The translations under genes and the position numbers were made by a program. Below, piece after piece: positions 21,912-28,998 of a stretch of 32,196 nt of DNA. Each line of letters opens with the position of its first letter. The first letter of the stretch is position 1. Source of the DNA: Chloroflexota bacterium (lineage in GTDB: Bacteria; Chloroflexota; Anaerolineae; UBA1429); NCBI GenBank assembly GCA_019873625.1, contig JAIOAW010000030.1, positions 1-32,196 of the forward strand, read 5' to 3'. The notes beneath the pieces are model-generated. The model did not search any database and was not told the DNA's origin. It was given only the letters and a program-made list of their open reading frames with translations.

Positions 21912-22994
21912 CTATACGCTGAAGCGGATGTTCAGGATATCCCCGTCGCGGAGGACGTATTCCCGCCCTTCCAGGCGAAGGAGGCCGCGTTTGCGGGCTT
22001 CGGCCAGGGTGCCGCAGGCGATCATATCGTCATAGGAGATCACTTCGGCGCGGATGAACCCTCGCGCCAGGTCCGAATGGATGACCCCCGCCGCCTCCAC
22101 TGCCGTGGCGCCGCGGCGCACCGTCCAGGCGCGCACCTCGTCCTCTCCCACGGTGAAAAAAGACATCAACCCCAAGAGGCGATAGCACTCGCGCACCAAC
22201 CGATGCAGCCCCGGTTCCTTCAGCCCATAGGAAGAAAGGAATTCGGGCACTTCGTCGCCGGGAAGTTGGGCGATCTCCATCTCCAACAGCCCTTTGAGGG
22301 AGAGGGCCGAGGTCTCTCGGTGATGGTTGGCCCAGGAGAGATCCCTTTCGTCGGCCTCCTCGCTTTCGTTGACCACCACGAGCGCCGGCTTGGCCGTGAG
22401 GAACTGAAACCCACGGATGAGAAGGCGTTCCTCTTCGGTCAGGTTGAGGTCGGTGATCAACTGCCCCCGCGAGAGGGCCTCGGCGATGCGCCTGAGCAAG
22501 GCGAGTTCCTGTTCGGGGCCACCGGAGCGAGGCACTGCGGCGCGCTTGGCCCCTTTCTCAAGGCGCTCGATGCGCCGCTCGACGATGGCCAAATCGGCGA
22601 GGATCAGTTCCAAGCGCAGGGTCTCGAGGTCGCGCAAGGGGTTCACGCTCCCCTCGGGGTGGGGCACCGATTCGTCCTCAAAGGCGCGCACCACGAGCAA
22701 AAAGGCATCGCACTGGCTGAGGGCGGCGAGGAGGCGCGGCTCTAGGCCGGCGCCTTCCGTGCTCCCCCGCGCAATGCCCGTTACGTCGCTAAAGCGAATC
22801 TTGGCGCGCGTCGTCTTGCGCGGCGAAAAGAGGGCGCTCAAGGCGTCTACACGCGGGTCGGGCACATCCACCACGGCGGTATTTACCTCGCCGCGCGTGG
22901 AGAGATAGTTGCCGGTTTGCGCGTTGCTCTGCGTCAACGCGTTAAAAATCGTCGTCTTGCCCGCCAAAGGCAGGCCGATAATGCCTACGTCCAT
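21912..22994 (-). CDS. Second, divergent YchF-family ATPase
   Basis: 360 aa with the YchF layout: P-loop GLPLAGKTT (7-15), G3 region SDVTGIARGSTEGAGLEPRL, a G4-like NESE (VVVNESEEADE), a coiled-coil insert (IVERRIERLEKGAKRA) and a C-terminal TGS domain (FFTVGEDEVRAWTVRRG to EYVLRDGDILNIRFSV). It differs from the canonical copy at 17670-18767 in the P-loop (GLPLAGKTT against GLPNVGKST) and in G3 (DVTGI against DIAGL), so nucleotide handling may differ, but the C-terminal half is very similar. The start is the ATG at 22994, since the protein begins directly with strand 1 there and a promoter lies at 23048-23075; the ribosome site is weak. I infer an old paralogue rather than a recent duplication, because the identity is scattered. 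Confidence 0.9.
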   Translation of the reverse strand: MDVGIIGLPLAGKTTIFNALTQSNAQTGNYLSTRGEVNTAVVDVPDPRVDALSALFSPRKTTRAKIRFSDVTGIARGSTEGAGLEPRLLAALSQCDAFLLVVRAFEDESVPHPEGSVNPLRDLETLRLELILADLAIVERRIERLEKGAKRAAVPRSGGPEQELALLRRIAEALSRGQLITDLNLTEEERLLIRGFQFLTAKPALVVVNESEEADERDLSWANHHRETSALSLKGLLEMEIAQLPGDEVPEFLSSYGLKEPGLHRLVRECYRLLGLMSFFTVGEDEVRAWTVRRGATAVEAAGVIHSDLARGFIRAEVISYDDMIACGTLAEARKRGLLRLEGREYVLRDGDILNIRFSV

Positions 22995-23047
22995 CGCGTT
23001 GCCATCCCAAAAGGTTGCTCTGCCCTCACCGAGGGCACAAGAAAGTA

Positions 23048-23075
23048 AGTATAGGCATCTTTGGCCAAAAGCCAA
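23048..23075 (-). promoter_or_regulatory. Promoter of second YchF gene
   Basis: On the minus strand: TTGGCT (23075-23070), 16 nt, TATACT (23053-23048); leader about 47 nt. It is back to back with the promoter of the LarA-like gene; the two -35 boxes are adjacent. Confidence 0.65.
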
Positions 23076-23076
23076 T

Positions 23077-23106
23077 TTGAGGCCTAAGGGCATCTTGCGG
23101 TATCCT
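23077..23106 (+). promoter_or_regulatory. Candidate promoter of LarA-like gene
   Basis: TTGAGG (23077-23082), 18 nt, TATCCT (23101-23106). It gives a leader of about 23 nt carrying AAGGAG before the ATG at 23137. Moderate match. Confidence 0.5.
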
Positions 23107-23136
23107 ACGGGCACGTTGCCCAGGTGAAGGAGTGTT

Positions 23137-24417
23137 ATGCCCGATAAAACGCGTATCGAAATCCCCTACGGCGAGGAGACGGTGGCCTTTACCGTGGAGG
23201 CGCAGCGCCTTTTGGGCGTTTTTGCGCCGCATCAGGTGCCCGCCCTGCCTGACGAGGCCCTCGACGCCGAACTGCGGCGCACCCTAGATGCCCCCATCGG
23301 GGCCAAACCCCTTCGTGAGGAGGCCAAGGGGGCTAGGCGGGTCGTCATCGTGGCGGATGACGCGACCCGCCCCACGCCCACGCACCGCATCTTGCCCCTT
23401 CTTCTCGATGAGTTGAACGCTGCCGGCGTGCCCGATGAGGCCATCACCGTCCTCATCGCCCTGGGCACGCACCGTGCGATGACGCAAGAGGAAATTGGGC
23501 GAAAATTCGGCCCGGCTGTTACGAATCGGGTGGCCGTCATCAACCATAACGCCTTTGACCCCTCGCAATGGGTGGACCTGGGCGTGACGCCCTGTGGCGT
23601 TACGGTGCAGGTCAACCGCCGGGTGATGGAGGCGGATTTCGTCTTGGGCGTGGGGAGCATCGTGCCGCACCACATCCCGGGGTTTTCGGGCGGCGCCAAG
23701 ATTATCCAGCCTGGCGTGTGCGGAGAGCGCACCACGGGCGAGGTGCACCTCCTTTCGGTACGGCGCGAGCGGAGCCTGTTGGGCGTTCTGGAGAACCCCG
23801 TACGCCAAGAGATGGAGGAAATTGCCGAGCGCGCCGGGTTGAGGGCCATCCTGAACACCGTGCTCGATAGCCACGGCGCAGTGGTGGGGGCCGTCTACGG
23901 CCACCCGCGCCCGGCCTTCCGGAGCGGCGTGGCGCTCTCCAAGCGGGTGTACGGCGTGCCGGTGCCCCGCTTGGCCGATATCGTGGTGGCCGGCTCTCAC
24001 CCTTGCGATAGCGAGTTCTGGCAGGCCCACAAGACGCTCTATGCCGCCGAGTTGTGCGTGCGCCCGGGCGGCACCATCATCGTGGTGGCCCCCTGCCCGG
24101 AGGGCATCGCGGCGACACATCCCGACTTGGTGGATTTCGCCGGCCGCTCGTTTGAGGAGATTGACGTAGCCATCCGCCGAGGGGAGATTGCCGATTTGAC
24201 AGCCGGCGCCCTGGCGCTCGCCTGGGCGAACACGCGCCGCCGCGCCACGGTGGCGCTCGTTTCGGGCGGCATCTCCCCCGAAGAGACGCGCGCCCTGGGG
24301 TTTGTGCCCTATGATACGGTGGAAGAGGCCCTCGCCTCCGCGCTACGCCGCTATGGGCCAGAGGCTACGGTGAGCGTCTTACCGTTTGCGCCGGATACGC
24401 TCCCCTTGGTGGAGTAA
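23137..24417 (+). CDS. LarA-family racemase/epimerase (nickel-pincer nucleotide dependent)
   Basis: 426 aa. LarA enzymes swap the configuration of 2-hydroxy acids by hydride transfer through a nickel-pincer nucleotide covalently bound to a lysine. The residues known from Lactobacillus plantarum LarA (H108, H174, K184, H200) have counterparts at the same spacing: H112 (ALGTHR), H178 (VPHHIPGFSGGAK), K188 and H204 (GEVHLLS). The N-terminal VADDATRPTP is also family-typical. Substrate is unknown: the family covers lactate, malate, phenyllactate and other hydroxy acids. No larB, larC or larE cofactor genes are in this window. ATG at 23137 has AAGGAG 7 nt upstream. A strong bidirectional terminator follows. 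Confidence 0.88.
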   Translation: MPDKTRIEIPYGEETVAFTVEAQRLLGVFAPHQVPALPDEALDAELRRTLDAPIGAKPLREEAKGARRVVIVADDATRPTPTHRILPLLLDELNAAGVPDEAITVLIALGTHRAMTQEEIGRKFGPAVTNRVAVINHNAFDPSQWVDLGVTPCGVTVQVNRRVMEADFVLGVGSIVPHHIPGFSGGAKIIQPGVCGERTTGEVHLLSVRRERSLLGVLENPVRQEMEEIAERAGLRAILNTVLDSHGAVVGAVYGHPRPAFRSGVALSKRVYGVPVPRLADIVVAGSHPCDSEFWQAHKTLYAAELCVRPGGTIIVVAPCPEGIAATHPDLVDFAGRSFEEIDVAIRRGEIADLTAGALALAWANTRRRATVALVSGGISPEETRALGFVPYDTVEEALASALRRYGPEATVSVLPFAPDTLPLVE

Positions 24418-24430
24418 CCTTTCGCGAAGA

Positions 24431-24475
24431 AAAGCGCGCTATCGGCCCTTTCCGATAGCGCGCTTTATATTTTAG
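24431..24475. terminator. Bidirectional rho-independent terminator between larA-like gene and prs
   Basis: A perfect 15-bp stem (24431-24445 with 24452-24466), containing GCGCGCTATCGG, with a 6-nt loop CCCTTT and flanking A and T runs (AAA before, TTTATATTTT after). It serves the two convergent genes, with the plus-strand orientation having the better T tail. Confidence 0.92.
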
Positions 24476-24493
24476 CCAGTCGCCCGGGGCGGC

Positions 24494-25486
24494 TTAGGCA
24501 TTCCCCTCTTTATCGGGCCAATAGGCAAAGAGCGACCCCACCGATTGGCCCGTTACATTGCGGCGGATGGCCTCGCCAAAGATGGGCGCCGCCGAAAGGA
24601 CGGTCATATTGGGGAGTCGCTTTTCCGGCGGGATGGGCACCGTGTTCGTCGTCACGATCTCTTCGATGAGGTCGCCCATCTCGCGAAAACGCGTGATGCA
24701 CTGCCCGCTGAACACGCCGTGCGTGCAGGCTAACGTGATCTTGCGGGCCTTCTGCTGGCGCAGGACCTCGATGAGGCCCATAACTGACCCACCCGTGGCG
24801 ATTTCGTCATCGAACACGATGACGTCTTTGCCCGAAATATCGCCGATGATGCCCGAGATGTGCACGTGCTCGTCGGAAAGGCGTTCCTTATCGCCGGCGG
24901 CCACGCCCACCCCCAACGAGCGGGCCAGCCGCGCCGCGCGTTTGGCGTGACCGATATCCGGCGCCACGATGACGGTGTTGGAGAGATCGCGCGTGCGAAA
25001 GTGGTTCACAAAGGCCGGCTGAGAGGTCAGGTGATCCGTCGGCACGCTAAAGAAGCCGTGCACCTGCGGGGAGTGCAGGGTCATCGTCATCACATGGTTG
25101 GCGCCGGCGGTGGCGATGAGATCGGCGATGAGGCGCGCCGTGATGGAGATGCGCGGCTGATCTTTTTTATCCGAGCGCGCGTACGAAAAATAGGGGATGA
25201 CGGCGTGAATGGTGTGCGCCGAAGCGCTGCGCGCCGCGTCAATCATCATCAAGAGTTCGAGGAGGTGATCGCTCACCGGCGGCACGAAGGATTGGATGAT
25301 GACCACCTCTTTGCCGCGCACGCTTTCGCCCAATTGCACAAAGAGGTTGTCGTTGCTAAAGCGCGTCGTGTAACTCGGGCAGAGGGGGCACCCCAAATAA
25401 TCCGCGATTTCTCGGGCAAGGTCGGGGTGCGAACTCCCGCTAAAGATGCGGAGTTTCGTCGCATAGGCGTCACAGGCGTTGCTCAT
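24494..25486 (-). CDS. prs: Ribose-phosphate pyrophosphokinase (PRPP synthetase)
   Basis: 330 aa. Makes PRPP from ribose 5-phosphate and ATP for purine, pyrimidine, NAD, His and Trp synthesis. Visible family blocks: FSGSSHPDLAREIADYLG (N-terminal), NDNLFVQLGESVRGKEVVII, VIPYFSYARSDKKDQPRISI (flexible loop near ATP), the signature PDIGHAKRAARLARSLG, and the PRPP-binding loop VIFVFDDEIATGGS-type motif (IVFDDEIATGGSVMG). The usual DKRR after the signature is DKER here. The flexible loop Asp-Lys-Lys-Asp replaces the more common DRKV, so kinetics or regulation may differ slightly. ATG at 25486 lies about 70 nt from its promoter. Confidence 0.93.
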   Translation of the reverse strand: MSNACDAYATKLRIFSGSSHPDLAREIADYLGCPLCPSYTTRFSNDNLFVQLGESVRGKEVVIIQSFVPPVSDHLLELLMMIDAARSASAHTIHAVIPYFSYARSDKKDQPRISITARLIADLIATAGANHVMTMTLHSPQVHGFFSVPTDHLTSQPAFVNHFRTRDLSNTVIVAPDIGHAKRAARLARSLGVGVAAGDKERLSDEHVHISGIIGDISGKDVIVFDDEIATGGSVMGLIEVLRQQKARKITLACTHGVFSGQCITRFREMGDLIEEIVTTNTVPIPPEKRLPNMTVLSAAPIFGEAIRRNVTGQSVGSLFAYWPDKEGNA

Positions 25487-25552
25487 CGTCGTTCACTCCC
25501 CCTTGGGCGGGCACATAGGGGCCTTTTGGGCCGGGCCGTTTCACAAAGCCGC

Positions 25553-25581
25553 TTTATAACATATCCCGCGCTCTTGTGCAA
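25553..25581 (-). promoter_or_regulatory. Promoter of prs
   Basis: On the minus strand: TTGCAC (25581-25576), 17 nt, TATAAA (25558-25553). The leader is about 60 nt, GC-rich and without an obvious riboswitch. Confidence 0.65.
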
Positions 25582-25608
25582 ACGGTGCCTAAACCCTCAT
25601 ACGCAGCC

Positions 25609-25636
25609 TTGACGCGCCGGCTGCCCGCCCTATAAT
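25609..25636 (+). promoter_or_regulatory. Promoter of reductase-kinase operon
   Basis: TTGACG (25609-25614), 16 nt, TATAAT (25631-25636). Transcription should start at about 25643, giving a short leader of about 20 nt with GGAGGGG before the ATG at 25663. Divergent from prs. Confidence 0.78.
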
Positions 25637-25662
25637 CGGGGGCGATGATCGAACGGAGGGGA

Positions 25663-26565
25663 ATGATGGAGAAAAAGACGATCGGTTTCATTGGCTTGGG
25701 GATTATGGGCTACCCGATGTTGGGGCACCTCATCAAGGGGGGCTACCCGGCGATTTGCTACGATATCGTGCCAGCCGCCCTGGAGCGAGGCGTCGCTTTG
25801 GGCGCCAAGCCGGCCGCCTCCGCTAAGGACCTGGCCGCCCAAGTGGACGTGGTCATCTCGATGGTGCCCGATTCGCCGGATGTGGAGGCGGCCTACCTGG
25901 GCGAGAATGGCGTGCTCGCCGGCGTGCGCCCTGGGACGTTGCTCATTGATATGTCCACCATTTCGCCCATCACGGCCCAGAAGGTGGCCAAGGCCGCGGC
26001 GGAAAAGGGCTGCCCCATGTTGGATGCCCCCGTGAGCGGCGGCGACGTGGGCGCCCGTGAGGCGCGCCTCTCCATTATGGTGGGCGGAGACCCGGACGTG
26101 TTTGAACAGGCCCTGCCCATCTTCCAACTCTTGGGCAAGGCCACCTACTGCGGTCCCTCTGGGGCGGGGCAAGTGGTCAAGGCCTGCAACCAGATTCAGG
26201 TGGCGCTCAATTTCATCGGCATGGCCGAAGCGCTCGTCTTGGGGGCCAAGGCGGGCGTGGATCCGGAAATCATCCTGCGCGTGCTCAGCGCAGGCTATGC
26301 CCAAACGCGCGTGATGGACGTGCGCGGGCCGCGCATTCTCAAGGGCGATTATGCGCCGGGGTTCCGTGCGCGCCTGCACCACAAAGATTTGAACATCATC
26401 CGCGAGGCGGCCAGGGCGTATGGCGCGTCGCTCCCGGCCTCAGCGCTCGCGCACGAACTCTTTACGGCGATGATCGCCAACGGCTGGGGCGAGTTGGATC
26501 ATTCCGCCGTGGTCAAGGTTATCGAAAAACTGAGCAACTGCGAGTTGCCCGTCAAGAAGGATTAG
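25663..26565 (+). CDS. 3-hydroxyisobutyrate dehydrogenase / tartronate semialdehyde reductase-like protein
   Basis: 300 aa beta-hydroxyacid dehydrogenase. NAD(P) motif IGFIGLGIMGYPM (7-19), substrate-binding DAPVSGGDVGA (121-131, with S125-G126-G127), catalytic lysine K173 in GAGQVVKACNQ (with N176), and HHKDLN near the C-terminus. The set fits GarR-type tartronate semialdehyde reductase or 3-hydroxyisobutyrate dehydrogenase; motif reading cannot decide between them. The ATG at 25663 (or the next codon) is preferred over the ATG at 25645 because GGAGGGG lies between them and the transcript starts about 25643. It is followed after 36 nt by a sugar kinase, probably as one operon, which favours a role in sugar-acid metabolism. 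Confidence 0.88.
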   Translation: MMEKKTIGFIGLGIMGYPMLGHLIKGGYPAICYDIVPAALERGVALGAKPAASAKDLAAQVDVVISMVPDSPDVEAAYLGENGVLAGVRPGTLLIDMSTISPITAQKVAKAAAEKGCPMLDAPVSGGDVGAREARLSIMVGGDPDVFEQALPIFQLLGKATYCGPSGAGQVVKACNQIQVALNFIGMAEALVLGAKAGVDPEIILRVLSAGYAQTRVMDVRGPRILKGDYAPGFRARLHHKDLNIIREAARAYGASLPASALAHELFTAMIANGWGELDHSAVVKVIEKLSNCELPVKKD

Positions 26566-26601
26566 GTTTCACGGGCGCATCTCCTAGAAAGGGCATCGCC
26601 G

Positions 26602-27543
26602 ATGGCCAAAACCCCGCGTGTGGCCGTGGTGGGCAGTTTCAATATGGATCTCGCCGTGCGCACGCCGCGCATTCCGCTGCGCGGCGAGAACCTCTTGGCC
26701 TACAGCCTGCGCATCGGGCTGGGGGGCAAGGGGGCGAACCCCGCCGTGGGTTTAGCGCGGATGGGGGTGGAGGCCTTCTTGGTGGGGTGCGTGGGGGCGG
26801 ATGACTTTGGGCGGCGGGCGGTGGAGGCCCTAGCCCAAGAGGGCGTGCACACCGAGACGATGGCCATCCTACCCGATGCGGCCACCGGCGTGGCCCTCAT
26901 TATGGTGGATGACGGGGGCGAAAACACCATTCTCGTGGTGAACGGGGCCAACGATCGCCTAACGCCCGAACAGGTGCGGCGCGCGCTCGACCCCCTCTGG
27001 GGCGATCTCAATGCCGTGCTCGTCAACTTTGAGGTTCCCGAGGGCGCCGTGGCCGAGGCCGTGCGGCTGGCTTTGGCCCACAGTGTGCCCGTCATCGTGG
27101 ATGCCGGCCCGCCGCGCCATTACTCTCCTGAGACGTGGCGCGGCGCTACCATCCTCACCCCCAACGAAATCGAGGCGGAGACGCTTCTAGGCTACCCGAT
27201 TGCGGATGAGGCCTCGGCCCGCCGCGCTGCAAGGGACCTTTTGGAGACCGGCCCAGGGGCTGTGGTGCTCAAACTCGGCGCCCAAGGGGCGCTTCTCGCC
27301 ACGCCGGAGGAGTGCACGCTCATCCCGCCCTTCAAGGTGGAGGTCGTGGATACGACGGGCGCCGGAGACGCCTTTGCCGCCGGCCTCGTGGTGGCCCTCA
27401 TCGAGGGCAAGCCGCTCCGCGAGGCCGTGCGGTTTGCCAATGCGGCCGGCGCCCTGGCCGTTACCCAAATGGGCACGATGAACGCGATGCCCACCCGTGC
27501 GGAGGTGGAGCGCCTTTTGGCCGCGACGGGAGGGGCCGGCTAA
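26602..27543 (+). CDS. Ribokinase-family (PfkB) sugar kinase
   Basis: 313 aa. PfkB signature 1 is LGGKGANPAVGLARMG (40-55) and signature 2 is DTTGAGDAFAAG (250-261) with catalytic base D256. Opening VVGSFNMDLAVRTPRIP and NGAND also match ribokinase, which phosphorylates ribose at O5 with ATP; closely related proteins use deoxyribose or other sugars. Most ribokinases read GGKGANQA; here the residue after Asn is Pro. AGAAAGGG precedes the ATG by 8 nt. The stop codon overlaps that of the convergent sulfatase gene by 3 nt (the two genes share 4 bases), and no terminator hairpin is visible between them. Confidence 0.88.
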   Translation: MAKTPRVAVVGSFNMDLAVRTPRIPLRGENLLAYSLRIGLGGKGANPAVGLARMGVEAFLVGCVGADDFGRRAVEALAQEGVHTETMAILPDAATGVALIMVDDGGENTILVVNGANDRLTPEQVRRALDPLWGDLNAVLVNFEVPEGAVAEAVRLALAHSVPVIVDAGPPRHYSPETWRGATILTPNEIEAETLLGYPIADEASARRAARDLLETGPGAVVLKLGAQGALLATPEECTLIPPFKVEVVDTTGAGDAFAAGLVVALIEGKPLREAVRFANAAGALAVTQMGTMNAMPTRAEVERLLAATGGAG

Positions 27544-28976
27544 TCCACCTCGAACATCGAGGTCATCCAGTGGTAAAAGTTGTCGCGCGAACCCACCAGG
27601 TGGCGATAAAGGCGCCGTAACAGGTCGTGCTGCACCTCGGCATAGCGCGGGTCGCCATACACGTTATGCAGTTCATAGGGGTCGGCAGTGAGGTCGTAGA
27701 GTTCGTTCACATCGGGCGGGTTCACCACGAGTTTGTGCGTGCGCGTGCGAATGCCCCGTTGGGGGTAGGGGAAGTGGTGCCCGTGGAATTGGAGATAGAC
27801 CTCCTCCGGCCAATCGGCGGGGGCCTCTCCCCGCAAGAGGGGCACGAGGCTGCGCCCCGCCACGTGGGGCGGGATGGGCGCGCTAGCGATATCGAGGAAG
27901 GTGGGCATAAGGTCCATCAGGGTCACCATCGCCCGGCAAGTGGCGCCGCGCGGTGTGACGCCCGGCCAGCGCACCACGAGCGGGATGCGGTAGATATCGT
28001 CGTACATCATCGGGCCTTTATCGGCCAGGCGGTGGCCGCCCACGAATCCCCCGTGGTCCGTCGAAAAGAAAACGGCCGTACTTTCGGCCAGGCCCAAATC
28101 CTCTAGGGCCTTGAGCACGCGGCCAATCTGCTCGTCAATGAGCGTTACGTACCCCCAGAACATCGCCGTAACCTTCTGCCACACTTCCCAAGGGTAGGTG
28201 TCGAAGGCCCAGTGGAGCGAATACCATGTGTGGACGCGCGGCTTGCCCTCGAAGGTCTCCTCCATGCTGGGTAATCGCTGGACGAGAGAGGGATCGTACA
28301 AATCGGCGTACTCCTTGGGGAGGTAATAGGGGAGGTGCGGCCCGAAAAAGTCCATCCGCAAGAAAAAGGGCTGGCCTGAGGCAGCGTATTCCTGAAGGCG
28401 GCGGATGGTCAACTCGGCGAGAAAGTAAGGGTATGTCCCCTCCACCGGCCCTTCGTAGATGCCGCCCATAGGGAGCGAGGGCTTGCCGTTGGGGAAGACG
28501 CCGCGGATCTCGTCGCGCACGCGCCACTCGGGCAGGCCCCTTTCGGCGAGGTAGGCCTTGTAGGCGGGGTGCTGTTTAGGGGCATCCCAGCCGGGGAAGT
28601 GGATACCCTCGAACCCATAATATTCCGGCCCGCGCGTCACGCCCAGGTGCCACTTGCCCACCACGCCCGAGCGGTAGCCCGCCTCGCGCAGATAAGCGCT
28701 AAAGGGCACCAGGCCCTCCGGCAGTTCCCACGGGTAGCCGATGTTGCGCTCAAAGTTGGCGAGCATCCCGTGCTGGTGCGGCTCCAGGCCCGTCAGGAGC
28801 GTGGCGCGCACGGCGGTGCAGATGGCCGTGTTCGTATAGGCCTGCTCAAAGCGCACCCCTTCGGCGGCCAGGCGGTCCACATTCGGTGTGCGGCAGATGG
28901 GGTTGCCGTAACAGCCGAGCGAATCCCGCCGTTGTTGGTCGGTGAGGAAGAGGAGGATGTTGGGCCGGTTGGGCAT
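27540..28976 (-). CDS. Sulfatase family hydrolase
   Basis: 478 aa of the alkaline phosphatase-like sulfatase family. N-terminal metal site NILLFLTDQQRRDSLGCYG, then the formylglycine motif C53-T-A-V-R57 in AICTAVRATLLTG, and a later metal-site FFSTDHGGFVGGH followed by DKGPMMYDD. The core C-x-(P/A)-x-R needed for conversion of Cys to formylglycine is intact, but the usual Pro-Ser is Ala-Val. No signal peptide is evident, so it is probably cytoplasmic, acting on imported sulfated sugars or on arylsulfates or phosphonate esters. The start is the ATG at 28976 with AGGAGGT 6 nt upstream; the frame runs open to 29213 over the end of the recJ gene but without similarity. It follows recJ by 22 nt. 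No maturase gene is in the window. Confidence 0.88.
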   Translation of the reverse strand: MPNRPNILLFLTDQQRRDSLGCYGNPICRTPNVDRLAAEGVRFEQAYTNTAICTAVRATLLTGLEPHQHGMLANFERNIGYPWELPEGLVPFSAYLREAGYRSGVVGKWHLGVTRGPEYYGFEGIHFPGWDAPKQHPAYKAYLAERGLPEWRVRDEIRGVFPNGKPSLPMGGIYEGPVEGTYPYFLAELTIRRLQEYAASGQPFFLRMDFFGPHLPYYLPKEYADLYDPSLVQRLPSMEETFEGKPRVHTWYSLHWAFDTYPWEVWQKVTAMFWGYVTLIDEQIGRVLKALEDLGLAESTAVFFSTDHGGFVGGHRLADKGPMMYDDIYRIPLVVRWPGVTPRGATCRAMVTLMDLMPTFLDIASAPIPPHVAGRSLVPLLRGEAPADWPEEVYLQFHGHHFPYPQRGIRTRTHKLVVNPPDVNELYDLTADPYELHNVYGDPRYAEVQHDLLRRLYRHLVGSRDNFYHWMTSMFEVD

Positions 28977-28998
28977 AGGGTAACCTCCTAAGGGTGGG

